Shown here: one piece after another, positions 22,601 to 32,531 of the stretch
How the letters are laid out: each line of letters starts with the position of its first letter
Numbering within the stretch: the stretch's first letter is position 1
DNA from: Galaxea fascicularis
Lineage: Eukaryota > Cnidaria > Anthozoa > Scleractinia > Euphylliidae
DNA length: 64,000 nucleotides
Assembly (NCBI GenBank): GCA_948470475.1
Contig: OX419345.1
Location: 17,281,239-17,345,238 of the forward strand
Direction: 5' to 3'
Translations under genes and position numbers: made by a program
Notes under the pieces: generated by a model
Told to the model about the DNA's origin: nothing
Database searches by the model: none
What the model saw: only the letters and a program-made list of their open reading frames with translations

Positions 22601-24334
22601 TAGTGACAGACTACTTTCTAGTTCGACTTCAAACCACCTCAAGGTACAAGTACTTTTAGTTGAAACTTAATGATGTAAAATACTATCTTTATCATTCATA
22701 TAAATTTTCTTCAAGAGTTTCCAGAACAACAATTCAGGGTGCAGTGTTCCGATTTTTATTTTCCAGTTGGAGATACACTAGCCTTCTCGTCTATAAACTG
22801 ACATACGCAGTCATAAATAATCCAAATAGCACTGAAAAAAGCATAGTTATTCACGTGCTTGTGACGTAATGACATCTATAGCAATGCGAATCGATAGGTG
22901 ATCTTGGGTATCTTTGTTTACTGTTTACTTGGGTTGACTTTTAAGCTTTAAGCTTCGTACGTATAATGTCCTGCTCACGTCACTTCCAACACGTCCAAAA
23001 CGTGCTTGCGACTCGAACATCTTGAGAACCTCTTCGATAGCCAGTTTCCAAGATGTGAGGCTTAGGCGTTTGCCATGGCGACAATATGATAAACCGGAAC
23101 TAGCCCTTCGAATTCTATACGTTGTAGTGTCAATTCTAAATACGGTAAACTGCCTGTCCTATAAACACTTCTTTGTTATCAGTACTTTTGTAAGGCTCTC
23201 TACTTAATACGCACATTTTCATGGTATTTTAAATAGAACGATTATAAAAAAAATGAAAATGAACGATTATATTATGCACGTTTTTATAGAGACAATTTGA
23301 AATTCTGAGTTGATTTGAAAGAACGGGTACGATTTTCGTGGTTCAGGCCGCCTTCTGGTCAATTCAACCGAGTACAAATTTCTTACGGGCTTTCGGCTAA
23401 CTAATTAAAGAAAAACACCAGGAACATGCCTCCTTGGAGACCAGGTCAGAGTAGCGACGTTCACGAAAAAAACAGCAAATCGTGGTATTCTTAACTTGGG
23501 GCCACTCCTCGCCCTTAGCCCCTGTAGCGCATGCGTTTGTTTTTCTATGAGCTCTGCATCGTCTGTGTATTACTGTTGGAAAGAGCAGAATCAACTAGAG
23601 AGACTCAAGACAACTTTAGTCAGTGTAGCATGATCATTTGAGTGAATGTAATACAATTTTGATTTTAGGCCATCAAGCCACACAAGTAACAAAACTAGCG
23701 AATCATTTGAAGTATTTGGGCCCCGTCGCATTGATACAGAGCTCCTGCGAGAAGTATATAGCATCTTAGAACAGCTACTACCAGTTGTGCAACGAAACCT
23801 TTACGAAGAGGTGGATGGACAGAAGGCAACTGGCTCGAATTCACCCGATTCTGAAGAGTCTCCTTTGCTGCCTAGCCCCGTGAAAATGCACCGAGAAGCG
23901 AACACTTCAGACAAGAACGTTGTTATCATCAGGAATCATTTCGATCGCGGAGATTTTCTAAACTTGTCCTCCGAAATTGATTTCGATTTGAAATATTCCG
24001 ATTGGGCATCGATTAGCAAAAGCAATGGAATGGTCACAGAGAGCCGCGCCTATTTCTCGGAACAGTTAAATTTCGGGGAACTGATTCATGATAAGAGTGG
24101 TTCAGATGTTCAAATGATGAAAATATCTATGATAAGCCAGGTTTCTCTTATTGAGCTAACAAACTATTTCGAACAGGCGGAATTTGAAAGAGTAAGAGTC
24201 CACTTTTTCGTGAAGCTCTTTCTCCCAAAACCGAAGGCTACTGTTTCTATTAACGAAACTTCAGACAACTTGCGAACAGATGTGGTTTCTAATATGACCC
24301 TAACACCCTCGAAGAATCCTTTGGTCGACCAAAC

Positions 24335-25244
24335 TGTGATGATTTCCTTTTTTTTGTTTCCAATTCTTCGTGTTAGTGTTAATTATTCATTGTAGTGTTT
24401 AGCTTGTAATTAGAGGTGTTTTGTAATTATAAGAATAGCTAGTAAGTTTATTGTACTTAAGTGTTAATTTACTAAAGCGTTATCGTAGGAGTGTGAGGTA
24501 TCATGTTTTAACAATATGTAAGATAAGTGTTGTAAATGAATTAGCATAAACATATAAAATGATAAGAGTAAACGCCATGTGCTGCAGTTTTTTTTGGTGA
24601 ACGGACGAGCAAGGAAAGAGAGAGACGGATTGCAGGGCCTGAGGGCAAGAAGAGAAAGAGGATAATTCACTGCCAAGAGCCATTGGCAGGCGCCAGCCAA
24701 AATTACTTGACGAAACTCGTTTGTCAGTGGTGGCGAAAGAGCGGAGAAGTGCTACGTGCTGTCTACGTGCAGTCTACGTGCTGTGTAGCGACTGAGAGTA
24801 CTGTTGAAAGACCACGTGCTGAGGAGAAATTGTCGACTGAAAGAAAAAGAAAAGTACGTACGAAGCAGAGCTTGGTTTGAAGTGAAGAGAAGGAGGTTTG
24901 TGCAATCGGTTCAGATTTTGTGGTGTTGGTTAAGAAAAGTCAAGGATCTCGAAAAGGAACTGAACTGCGAACAATTTAACTGTAAATAATCAGTTTTGTA
25001 ATTAGTGTCAGTTTTGTTATCGTTTAGGTTTTATAATTACTCTAGGTAAAGTTATTTAAGAATTAGTTTTACTTTGTATAATTATTAGTATCCTATTTAA
25101 AGCAAGTTATTTTTAGTGTAATTGTTCAGTGTAATAAATACTTGTAGACTTATGTTTTGTTGTTGCGTGTTTTCTCGGGTTTGTTTATGCCTAGTATTTT
25201 TGTTTGTTAAGGAGTGCCCACCTTTGTGGCGCGGTTTCGTCACA
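24335..25244. mobile_element. Solo LTR inserted in exon 3 of copy A
   Basis: 910 bp starting TGTGATGA and ending TCGTCACA (TG...CA with short inverted ends), flanked by 5-bp direct repeats CAAAC (24330-24334 and 25245-25249). Removing the LTR plus one CAAAC rejoins the host reading frame exactly. An AATAAA near 25133 fits an LTR polyadenylation signal. No internal retrotransposon genes remain, as expected after LTR-LTR recombination. The family is not identified. Confidence 0.85.
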
Positions 25245-25677
25245 CAAACGCAGAATTTAACTGAGTCTTCGAGCGTTCCTCTTAAACGGTCCCGGCGATC
25301 ATCGAACCGCCGGGATGTCGATTACTCTTACCGACTGTTTGAGAAGAAGGTGCTCGGGGTAACCATAAAGGCGGAGGGAAGGATTCGGATGCAACCAGGT
25401 GTTAAACTTAGAGAGATCGACGAACGTTCTTTCAGTTGGAGGACACAAGATAACGTTAATGGACAAGGAGTATCCATGGTATGAATTGGAAAACCGACAA
25501 CCTACCACTACCTCAAACTCGTGGAGCAAAAGCATAGTAAGTACTTGTCGTCTTCTTATATTTGCTTCCTTTCGATTCTTTACTAACTACAGCATTTGAG
25601 AGGATGTGGGAGCAGTTTTTCAACTGTGAAGTTTATGTGAAATAATTCATATTTGTACTGCGGTTGTAGATGCAAGT

Positions 25678-25708
<31 letters not shown>

Positions 25709-25744
25709 TTAAGCAACTGGAAAGAAGAAGCCTGAAAAAATCAG

Positions 25745-25746
25745 GA

Positions 25747-25777
<31 letters not shown>

Positions 25778-25816
25778 GATACCGGTGCGATGCTCTACCA
25801 ACTGAGCTATGAAGCC
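25745..25816 (-). tRNA. tRNA-like gene, anticodon position GGT (Thr-like), copy 1
   Basis: A 72-base cloverleaf: acceptor GGCTTCA pairing with TGAAGTC (one G-T), D-arm GCTC/GAGC, T-arm ACGGG TTCGAAT CCCGT with perfect A- and B-box words. The anticodon loop by position is CCGGTAT: the base before the anticodon is C instead of the near-universal U33, and the last stem pair is A-C. A run of six T follows on its strand. It is therefore more likely a tRNA-derived repeat than a working tRNA. Confidence 0.5.
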
Positions 25817-25926
25817 ACACATTGGGAGCGAGGTCAATTTATTGAGTTCATATTTTCCCGCACAGTGAAGTGATGTGAAGTTTATATGAAATAATTCATA
25901 TTTGTACTGCGGTTGTAGATGCAAGT

Positions 25927-25957
<31 letters not shown>

Positions 25958-26004
25958 TTAAGCAACTGGAAAGAAGAAAAAAATTGACCTCGCTCCCAAT
26001 GTGT

Positions 26005-26043
26005 GGCTTCATAGCTCGGTTGGTAGAGCATCGCACCGGTATC

Positions 26044-26076
<33 letters not shown>
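26005..26076 (+). tRNA. tRNA-like gene, anticodon position GGT (Thr-like), copy 2
   Basis: Same 72-base sequence as the other two copies, with a perfect acceptor stem GGCTTCA/TGAAGCC and a G instead of A14 in the D-loop (GCTCGGTTGG). T6 at 26081-26086 could terminate RNA polymerase III. The anticodon loop again lacks U33. Confidence 0.5.
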
Positions 26077-26077
<1 letters not shown>

Positions 26078-26112
26078 TGATTTTTTCAGGCTTCTTCTTT
26101 CCAGTTGCTTAA

Positions 26113-26143
<31 letters not shown>

Positions 26144-26248
26144 ACTTGCATCTACAACCGCAGTCATGAATTATTTCACATAAACTTCACATCACTTCAC
26201 TGTGCGGGAAAATATGAACTCAATAAATTGACCTCGCTCCCAATGTGT

Positions 26249-26287
26249 GGCTTCATAGCTCAGTTGGTAGAGCATCGCACCGGTATC

Positions 26288-26320
<33 letters not shown>
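26249..26320 (+). tRNA. tRNA-like gene, anticodon position GGT (Thr-like), copy 3
   Basis: Identical cloverleaf with the consensus D-loop AGTTGG, acceptor GGCTTCA/TGAAGCC and T6 at 26325-26330. All three copies share about 100 bases of flank on each side, so the whole unit, not just the tRNA, was duplicated. Confidence 0.5.
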
Positions 26321-26321
<1 letters not shown>

Positions 26322-26356
26322 TGATTTTTTCAGGCTTCTTCTTTCCAGTTGCTTAA

Positions 26357-26387
<31 letters not shown>

Positions 26388-26570
26388 ACTTGCAGTTTTT
26401 CAACTGTTTTACAGATGGTCTTGAGTTATAACTTGATATGCTTTGCTTGTTAGCATGGCCCGAGATGGACATGATGTGGCGTGAAGGAACGTTGACGTTT
26501 GACTATTTGTGGACTCACTCGGTTGCGCCTCGTGAGTCGACAACATTTTGGCCACTGTGATGACGAATAT

Positions 26571-26721
26571 CGTTGTCGATAAGAGTGCAGACAACGCTAA
26601 ACTACATTCGATTTGTTTTTTACCACAATATCGGCGTCAAAGAATTCGAAATGTTTATTTCAGAACGCGAGAGATGAAAAAGGCATTGCGTGCAGCGTTG
26701 TCTAGACTCTTATCGACAACG
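26571..26721. mobile_element. Small inverted-repeat element
   Basis: Left cgttgtcgataagagtgcag and right (reverse complement) cgttgtcgataagagtctag enclose about 100 bp. MITE-like and non-coding. Confidence 0.6.
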
Positions 26722-27197
26722 GCAAATTAGCCAATCAGATTGAGAGATTACTGGCAGTTGTGGTATGCAATGGCGTACCGAGATCACAGTTTTGGTTGGC
26801 TACAAATTTGCAGGGGTGTCGGTAAAACGCCTACTCCGGGCCGGGGCCGGGGCCGGGGTGTTGCGTTTTATAAAAAAAAAAAAAGCAAAAAAAAGTTATA
26901 TTAAAAAATTAAAAATAAATAAATAAAGTAAAGATATAAGAAGTAAAATAAAGAAATAATTAAATTATCAATTACTTAGTTTTTCAACATTCTTGGGACA
27001 TATGAACTGATTAAATTGAACGCTCCTGATACTGAAAAATGTATTTTCCTTCGGAAGTTTAGCGTGAGCATTCCATTCTTTGCGCTAACATATTTGTGTT
27101 AGCGCGTGGGGTCTCTGGAGACCCCAGATAGGTATATAAGAGTAGATACTACCGAAACAGGTAGACCGTTTTTTAAGAGCCGACCGCAACAGATGCC

Positions 27198-28004
27198 ATT
27201 GTCAACAAACCTGACTGTTTTGGGTCACGTGGCTTCAGGTTGTTGACCGAAAAGCAAACGCACGTGAGAACGTTCCTTCATGATTTTTAATGTCTCGGCC
27301 AGGTTCTCTTATGTTCGCCGGTTTGTTACTCAACATGATACAGCTGAAAGTTGAAGGCCAAAACCTCATTTTTAGCACACAAATTATAGCACTAATTGAA
27401 TTATTCAAATATGAGCAAAATTATATCGTTTTATTAAAAATTATAGCCAAATTTATACTTTAATTTCGTGTTATAAACGTCATTCAACCGTCAAAAGGAC
27501 CCCGCCATTAGAAGATTCAGGAATGTGATCACGTGCGCTTACCTTTTTGTGGTCACCTGTGGACTACGTGGGTTGAATTCAAACACACTTTTTGCTACTA
27601 CTGAAACAGGTAGACTGTTTTTTCAAAGGCGCGCGTAACAGTTTCCTGTAGCAAAAAGTGTGTTTGAATTTAACCCACGTAGTCCACAGGTGACCGCAAA
27701 AAGGTAAGCGCACGTGATCACATTCCTGAATCTTCTAATGGCGGGGTCCTTTTGACGGTTGACGGTTAATGTTTCGGAATGACGTTTATAACACGAAATT
27801 AAAGTATAAATTTGGCTATAATTTTTAATAAAACGATATAATTTTGCTCATATTTGAATAATCCAATTAGTGCTATAATTTGTGTGCTAAAAATGAGGTT
27901 TTTGGCCTTCAACTTTCAGCTGTATCATGTTGAGTAACAAACCGGCGAACATAAGTCAACAACCTGAAGCCACGTGACCCAAAACAGTCAGGTTTGTTGC
28001 CAAT
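27198..28004. mobile_element. 807-bp near-perfect palindrome
   Basis: Arms of nearly 400 bp: the left begins attgtcaacaaacctgactg and the right, reversed, begins attggcaacaaacctgactg. Interior words such as cgttttattaaaaattatag and its complement match throughout. The spacer near 27597-27645 contains aaacaggtagactgtttttt, close to a word in the flanking arm at 27155. Non-coding fold-back transposon. Confidence 0.8.
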
Positions 28005-28005
28005 A

Positions 28006-29260
28006 GGGGACCTTAAGATACCAGGACGGGACGAGCTAGGACGGCTACCGGAAGTAAATTTACTCAACCGGGCATGCGCACGAGAACTCTAGCATCCTCT
28101 CTCTGCCGTCCTCGTCTCGGCGAGGACGTCATTTCGCCCGTTTAGCCGTCGTATCGAAAACGTGAGTATTTTGCTCTTGTTTTGCCTCGACATATGCTCC
28201 AATCGACCTTATTTTCAGTCATATTGATAAGAATGTTCCTAAGGTTCACATTTTTCGTGATTGTAGTGTATAATATTACGCTGAGATACGAAACTGAGAT
28301 TAAAAATATTCCTCGTCTGTTCGTTTGTGTTTCAGCAGGTTTCAGTAAGTGTTCAGGCGGCGTCACGAGTATGCAAGCTCGAAGCGAAATTCAAACTGTA
28401 TGCATTCAGAATATAGCAGTGTAAGTACAGTCGATAAAGTGTTGAATGCCATGAAAGCTTCTATCGAGCAATTAAAGTACCGTCACATTTTCAAACTGAT
28501 GTTTAGCTGTTGTTTTTCTACTAAACAAAACTTGATGCAATGTTTGTTTTATGCACCTATCAATGTTTAGACGGAGAGGGGGGGGGGGGTACGGGCAAAG
28601 GTGCGTCATTTGAATTTTCTTGCAATTTTTTGGTCAAATTCCCGACCCTTGGGACTGGAAATAGTTTAACAACCTTTATAATATTTGAACTTTAATTAGT
28701 ACAAGTGGTCAAATTCCCCAGAGAGGGGACAACAGAAGTGTTCAAATGCCGCATCTTTGCCCGTACCCCCCCCCCCCTCTCCGTCTAAACATTGATAGGT
28801 GCATTATGTTTATAAAGCTTGTTACAATTACAGATCGAAATTTAAGTGTTCACCAAAAGTCAGGATTCTCCGGCGACAGAATTCTCAAACGCTCTGGTGC
28901 CTGCCGGTAAAAAGCCATCTGAAACAGGGCGGTCAGATTGTTGGTTTAAGTTTTGCATACGGAAATTCTGGCTATTTTATTTAATAGAATATTTACATAT
29001 GTTTGCTACGCTTGTAAATAAAAAGAAACTCAAAATCGCTGATCACCATCTCTTTTATGTTCCCTTTATAGTCTATAGGATGTCATTGCTTCTGTGAATG
29101 GCTTTTACGAAGTTCGAATTATTGACGTCGCCGTCCTTTAGCTTTGCGAAAATGCACATCTTAAGCATTTTATTTTTGGCGGCACAACGGGGCCCTCGAA
29201 AGTTTCCGCGTCCAGTGCCGTTCCCGTCCTAGCCCTCCCGTCGTCGTATCTTAAGGTCCC
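28006..29260. mobile_element. Non-autonomous element with GGGACCTTAAGATAC inverted ends
   Basis: Starts GGGGACCTTAAGATAC and ends GTATCTTAAGGTCCC, with about 40 bp of imperfect terminal inverted repeat (aggacgg words on both sides). No transposase frame inside. It lies directly against the 807-bp palindrome on its left. Confidence 0.65.
28551..28804. mobile_element. 254-bp palindromic MITE with poly-G/poly-C arms
   Basis: Left atgcacctatcaatgtttag and right ctaaacattgataggtgcat are exact complements, followed inward by a G12 run and a matching C-run and by gtacgggcaaag/ctttgcccgtac. It is nested inside the preceding element. Confidence 0.85.
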
Positions 29261-29309
29261 TAATGGCATCTGTTCCGGTCGGCTCTCAAAAAACGGTCTA
29301 CTTGTTTCG

Positions 29310-29645
29310 GTAGTAAGTAAGAACCTTAAACGCCGGCAGAAGATTATCAAACTCGCCAACAAAAGCGAAGATGGTTGGCTCGCTGTTAAGGAGTACCAGA
29401 CAGAGGAGTTTGCCAGTGACTCCAAAGACGAGAAAAGAATTCGTAAAGCACAGGAAAGAACCTTGAAGAAGAAAAAACAGAATGTGTCAAGGAAGCAGGA
29501 AAGGGATAGAAACTCGTCGTTTGGCGCTTCTCGTTTTCGCGCTAATAACGATGACAGGATGCTTTTTCGAGGTATTGGTCCTTGCCCTTTCTTTGTATTT
29601 CAACAGGCAAGTGTTTGCACTCTGCCTGCCTTTACCTTGTTGTAG
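29310..29645 (+). CDS. Basic, charged ORF fragment, probably transposon-derived
   Basis: An open frame reads NLKRRQKIIKLANKSEDGWL, then VKEYQTEEFASDSKDEKRIR, a Lys/Arg/Glu-rich helix and LFRG before a stop. The frame is open back into the repeat arm at 29261-29314 and has no clear start codon before Met at 29463. I do not recognise a named domain. The IIKLA...GW..VKEY...ASDS.DEKRI pattern looks like the N-terminal helical part of a mobile-element protein, but this is an impression without a search. It lies within intron 3 of copy A. Confidence 0.35.
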   Translation, partial: VVSKNLKRRQKIIKLANKSEDGWLAVKEYQTEEFASDSKDEKRIRKAQERTLKKKKQNVSRKQERDRNSSFGASRFRANNDDRMLFRGIGPCPFFVFQQASVCTLPAFTLL

Positions 29646-31843
29646 TGTGTTTTATGCGTCAGCATACTGGAGAAGGTACGAACGCAGTGAGAATGACGGA
29701 AAGGGAAAATTGAAATGGGCAACAAAGGCGTAACGCCACTGTAACTGAGATGTCACGTTTATTTGTTACTTCATGCTGGTATATCATACGTTTCTTGCAG
29801 ATATTACCACATCTGCAAATAAAAACTTCCTAAGTTATCTGACAGTCAATTGAATATACAGGCAAGTGAAAGTACGCAAGCCTACAAGAAAACATTTTAG
29901 AAGATCGTGTCAGCTGTCGTGTACGGTATGTGGTCCTTTGTCCACGACCTATGACCCCAGAGAACTTTTCTCAAAGCAGATTAGAAAAACCTTATGGTAA
30001 CGGCCTTTGTTTTTGTCGAATAATTTTGACTTCTTCTTTATTCATGTTTTCGAACTGGTTTAAATTCTCTTTTACAAAAAATGTAAAATAAAAACGGGGC
30101 TTGTGTGGGAGACAGTCGTCCAAAAAGAAAACAGATTTATTTTACACTCGCAGTGACTCCCATCGAGACTGTAGCTTAGATATATCAAGGAAAATAAAGA
30201 ATAAATAAAATTTGCCAAAATTCTTATTCTCGTGAGGATTTACGAATACTTTTTGTGCTGTTTACATGAGTCGCAGACCAAGGGCCTGCGAGCACAGTCA
30301 TCATTTTTCGAATTACGAGGTAAATGTCATCGTTTGGAACTTGCCACTTTAAGATTATCACAGGAAACTATAAAAGCTATCTTCAGGGAAAAATTCAGCT
30401 CGTTACGTGTTGCAGGTAAATGTTTTACTCGCGGACCAAGGACCACATACTGTACACAGCTGTGCACACAAAGTTGACCAACACACGATGCAGCACGATT
30501 CATAAACGTAGCGAAATAAATTCCGAAGACATTGCACTAGCTATAGACAGCAGCGTAATGCTGTTCTCTCCTTTTAAAGATAGAACACCCAGTCATAGTT
30601 TCTACAGGTCTTCAAGTTGTAAGGCACAAAATTGAATCCAAATGTCTTCAACTTACTGATATGCCCTTGCTCTTCCGCCATAGCTTGACCTGGGGTTTTG
30701 CAGTTTATGGTACAGCGGTCGTACAACAAACGTATTGGTTGATATTTATTTATTTATTTATCTATTTATTTACTTAGTTGTTTGTTTGTTTGTTTATTTA
30801 TTCAGTTTAATTTCTTTTAAGTTATGTTCCTTTTTTTTATTTCAATTTTTTTTTTAAAGCTAACACCCCGGCCCCGGCCCCGAGTCGGCGTTTTACCGAT
30901 ACCCAATTTGAATTGCAGCCAATAACTGTTGCCAATGTTTGTGTGACGTCATACCAACAGACATACAGTTGCTTTTTTATGCATGTAGAAGAGCCATCAT
31001 TTTGCAGGCAATAGCTTTTATACCGTACAGAAGTGGCGTAATTTTGCAGGCAATTGTTTTACACACGCGAGAAACATTTCAAGAATTCTTTTACACTAGG
31101 TTTTACGTAAAATGAGCCCAAGCTTTAGCCTCAAAATCGGCTTTTGTTATGGCAAGTTTAATAAAGGTTTTAACACAATTTTCATGAAAAATGTCTGAAT
31201 TAATGGCCAAGAAATCCTGAGTAGAATCAAATAAAATAAGTCCTCTGTTCTTCGTCAAGAATTACTAAGTACTGAACACGGCACTTGCATATATTTTTTT
31301 CTCCTTCATCAGGACTTTAACATTCCTGTGATTGGTGTCTTCAGCATTGGGGTAAGATTTAGCCTACGATTTAAATTCGGTTCGTCAAAATCGTATTCAG
31401 GGAGTTCTTCAAGCGTCAAGTTTTCCGTGCAGGTAATTAATAATATTTATCTTCTCTGACTTGGTTACTTAGCCCGGTAATTGAAAAGACGATTAATTTA
31501 GTCCAAGTTGATTAGTACTTACAGAAAAAGCACTCTACATAAACCATTTCATGGTATATGACATCATGGTTGGGATTGGAATCTCAGTCAATTATGTATG
31601 TTTCACCTTGTTGTAAAAGTTCCAACTAAAATTTTTTCCAATACTTTGTAACTCACTCAAATATGTTGTCAATTTTTTGTTAATTCATCACAATCAATTA
31701 TGCATGTTTTGCTTAGTTGTTATTTAGTCCTAAAGGTTTTTCAAACATTTTGTAACTGACGATGATGTTGGATACATCGAAGCACGTCTTATTAAAAAAT
31801 GTCGTCATGTTCTTAAAAGTTGCAGTTTCAAGGCTTTCTGTAT

Positions 31844-31908
31844 CCTGCGAGGGCAGACGCATTTCCGGTTGTCGCTCCGACAACCGGAAATACGTCTGCC
31901 CTCGCAGG
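31844..31908. repeat. 65-bp near-perfect hairpin
   Basis: cctgcgagggcagacgcatt through ccggttgtcg, then cgacaaccgg and back to ctgccctcgcagg. About 30 bp of stem with one mismatch (gcattt against tacgt side) and a short loop. It lies in intron 4 of copy A. A minimal fold-back repeat end-to-end is likely. Confidence 0.8.
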
Positions 31909-32531
31909 CTAGGTTTTCTGCCGCCTCGACCTTATTTTCATATTAGCGTGGATGATGTCTCTTAAGAAAAACAGGAGTCAACTGCTTTTGTTACACCTAT
32001 GATAAACTCCACCATTCGAGACTAACGTTTTGAGTTAAGATCTCAAACCAAGCCAAGTCAGTGAGAATGGACGCTACCGACAATTAAAGCCATCAGTTAA
32101 AATGTGATTGCTTTTCTGCTGATTCCCAGTTTATCTTCAGTTATAATATTTCGTGTATTGGTGTGACTAAGACAAGACCCCTGCATGGCAACCCTTTCTT
32201 AAGTTTACTGTTGATTCGTCTTTAGGTTAAGCCTTATGCCGAAGCCACAGCTAGCATCGAAGGATACCTTTCCCTCTTCGCAATCAGAGCAGGGGCGTAC
32301 GGAGACGGCACTATAGTGCGGATTGCTTTGCCTACGAGTCTTTCCTTGCAAAAATACTCTTTACGTTGGTGTACGACTGTGTCTGCCGAACTGACAGCAA
32401 TGGAGCTGACTGCCGGTCTTTACTATCAGTGGTGTGGCTTTTTTGGCTGTGGTGGACGGAATGACCTGTTGACGTTTGGGACATGGGCTGCCTTTAGCAG
32501 GAACTGGAAGTTGATCGAACGCTGTTTCTGA

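Larger units (their letters stand above)
25625..26400. repeat. Repeat unit carrying the tRNA-like genes, one inverted and two direct copies
   Basis: Each unit contains the word gcgatgatcactcttcactt (or its reverse), the phrase gaccccgctcccaatgtgtgg in the form cctcgctcccaatgtgtgg, and the 72-base tRNA-like core. Unit 1 is reversed and units 2 and 3 are forward. Tandem or fold-back growth of a tRNA-derived element is the simplest explanation. Confidence 0.75.
26786..30930. repeat. Nest of concentric inverted repeats in intron 3 of copy A
   Basis: The outermost arms (26786-26867 and 30860-30930) share cggtaaaacgcc followed by a GGCCGG-rich run and ggtgtt, in opposite orientation, each flanked inside by an A/T-rich aaataaataaa stretch. 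Inside lie a second arm pair (27147-27200 and 29261-29314), an 807-bp palindrome, a TIR-bounded element and a 254-bp palindrome, listed separately. Confidence 0.7.
20061..32531 (+). pseudogene. Copy A of the array membrane-protein family, inactivated
   Basis: Five-exon structure matching the intact paralogues: 20061-20319 (N-tail and membrane segment, residues about 26-50), 22481-22643, 23669-24334 plus 25250-25536, 31313-31432, 32226-32531 (stop TGA). Three lesions are visible. The acceptor before exon 2 reads TTGCAA where both paralogues have CAG. A 910-bp solo LTR with its target duplication splits exon 3. After the furin-type KRSRR motif a net 4-base gain (about 25406-25460, relative to copy C) shifts frame to a TGA at 25482. 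Exons 4 and 5 remain open with their four cysteines, so decay is recent or the 3' exons are otherwise retained. Intron 3 (25537-31312) is swollen with tRNA-like repeats and nested inverted repeats. Closest paralogue: the copy at 48569. Confidence 0.85.
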
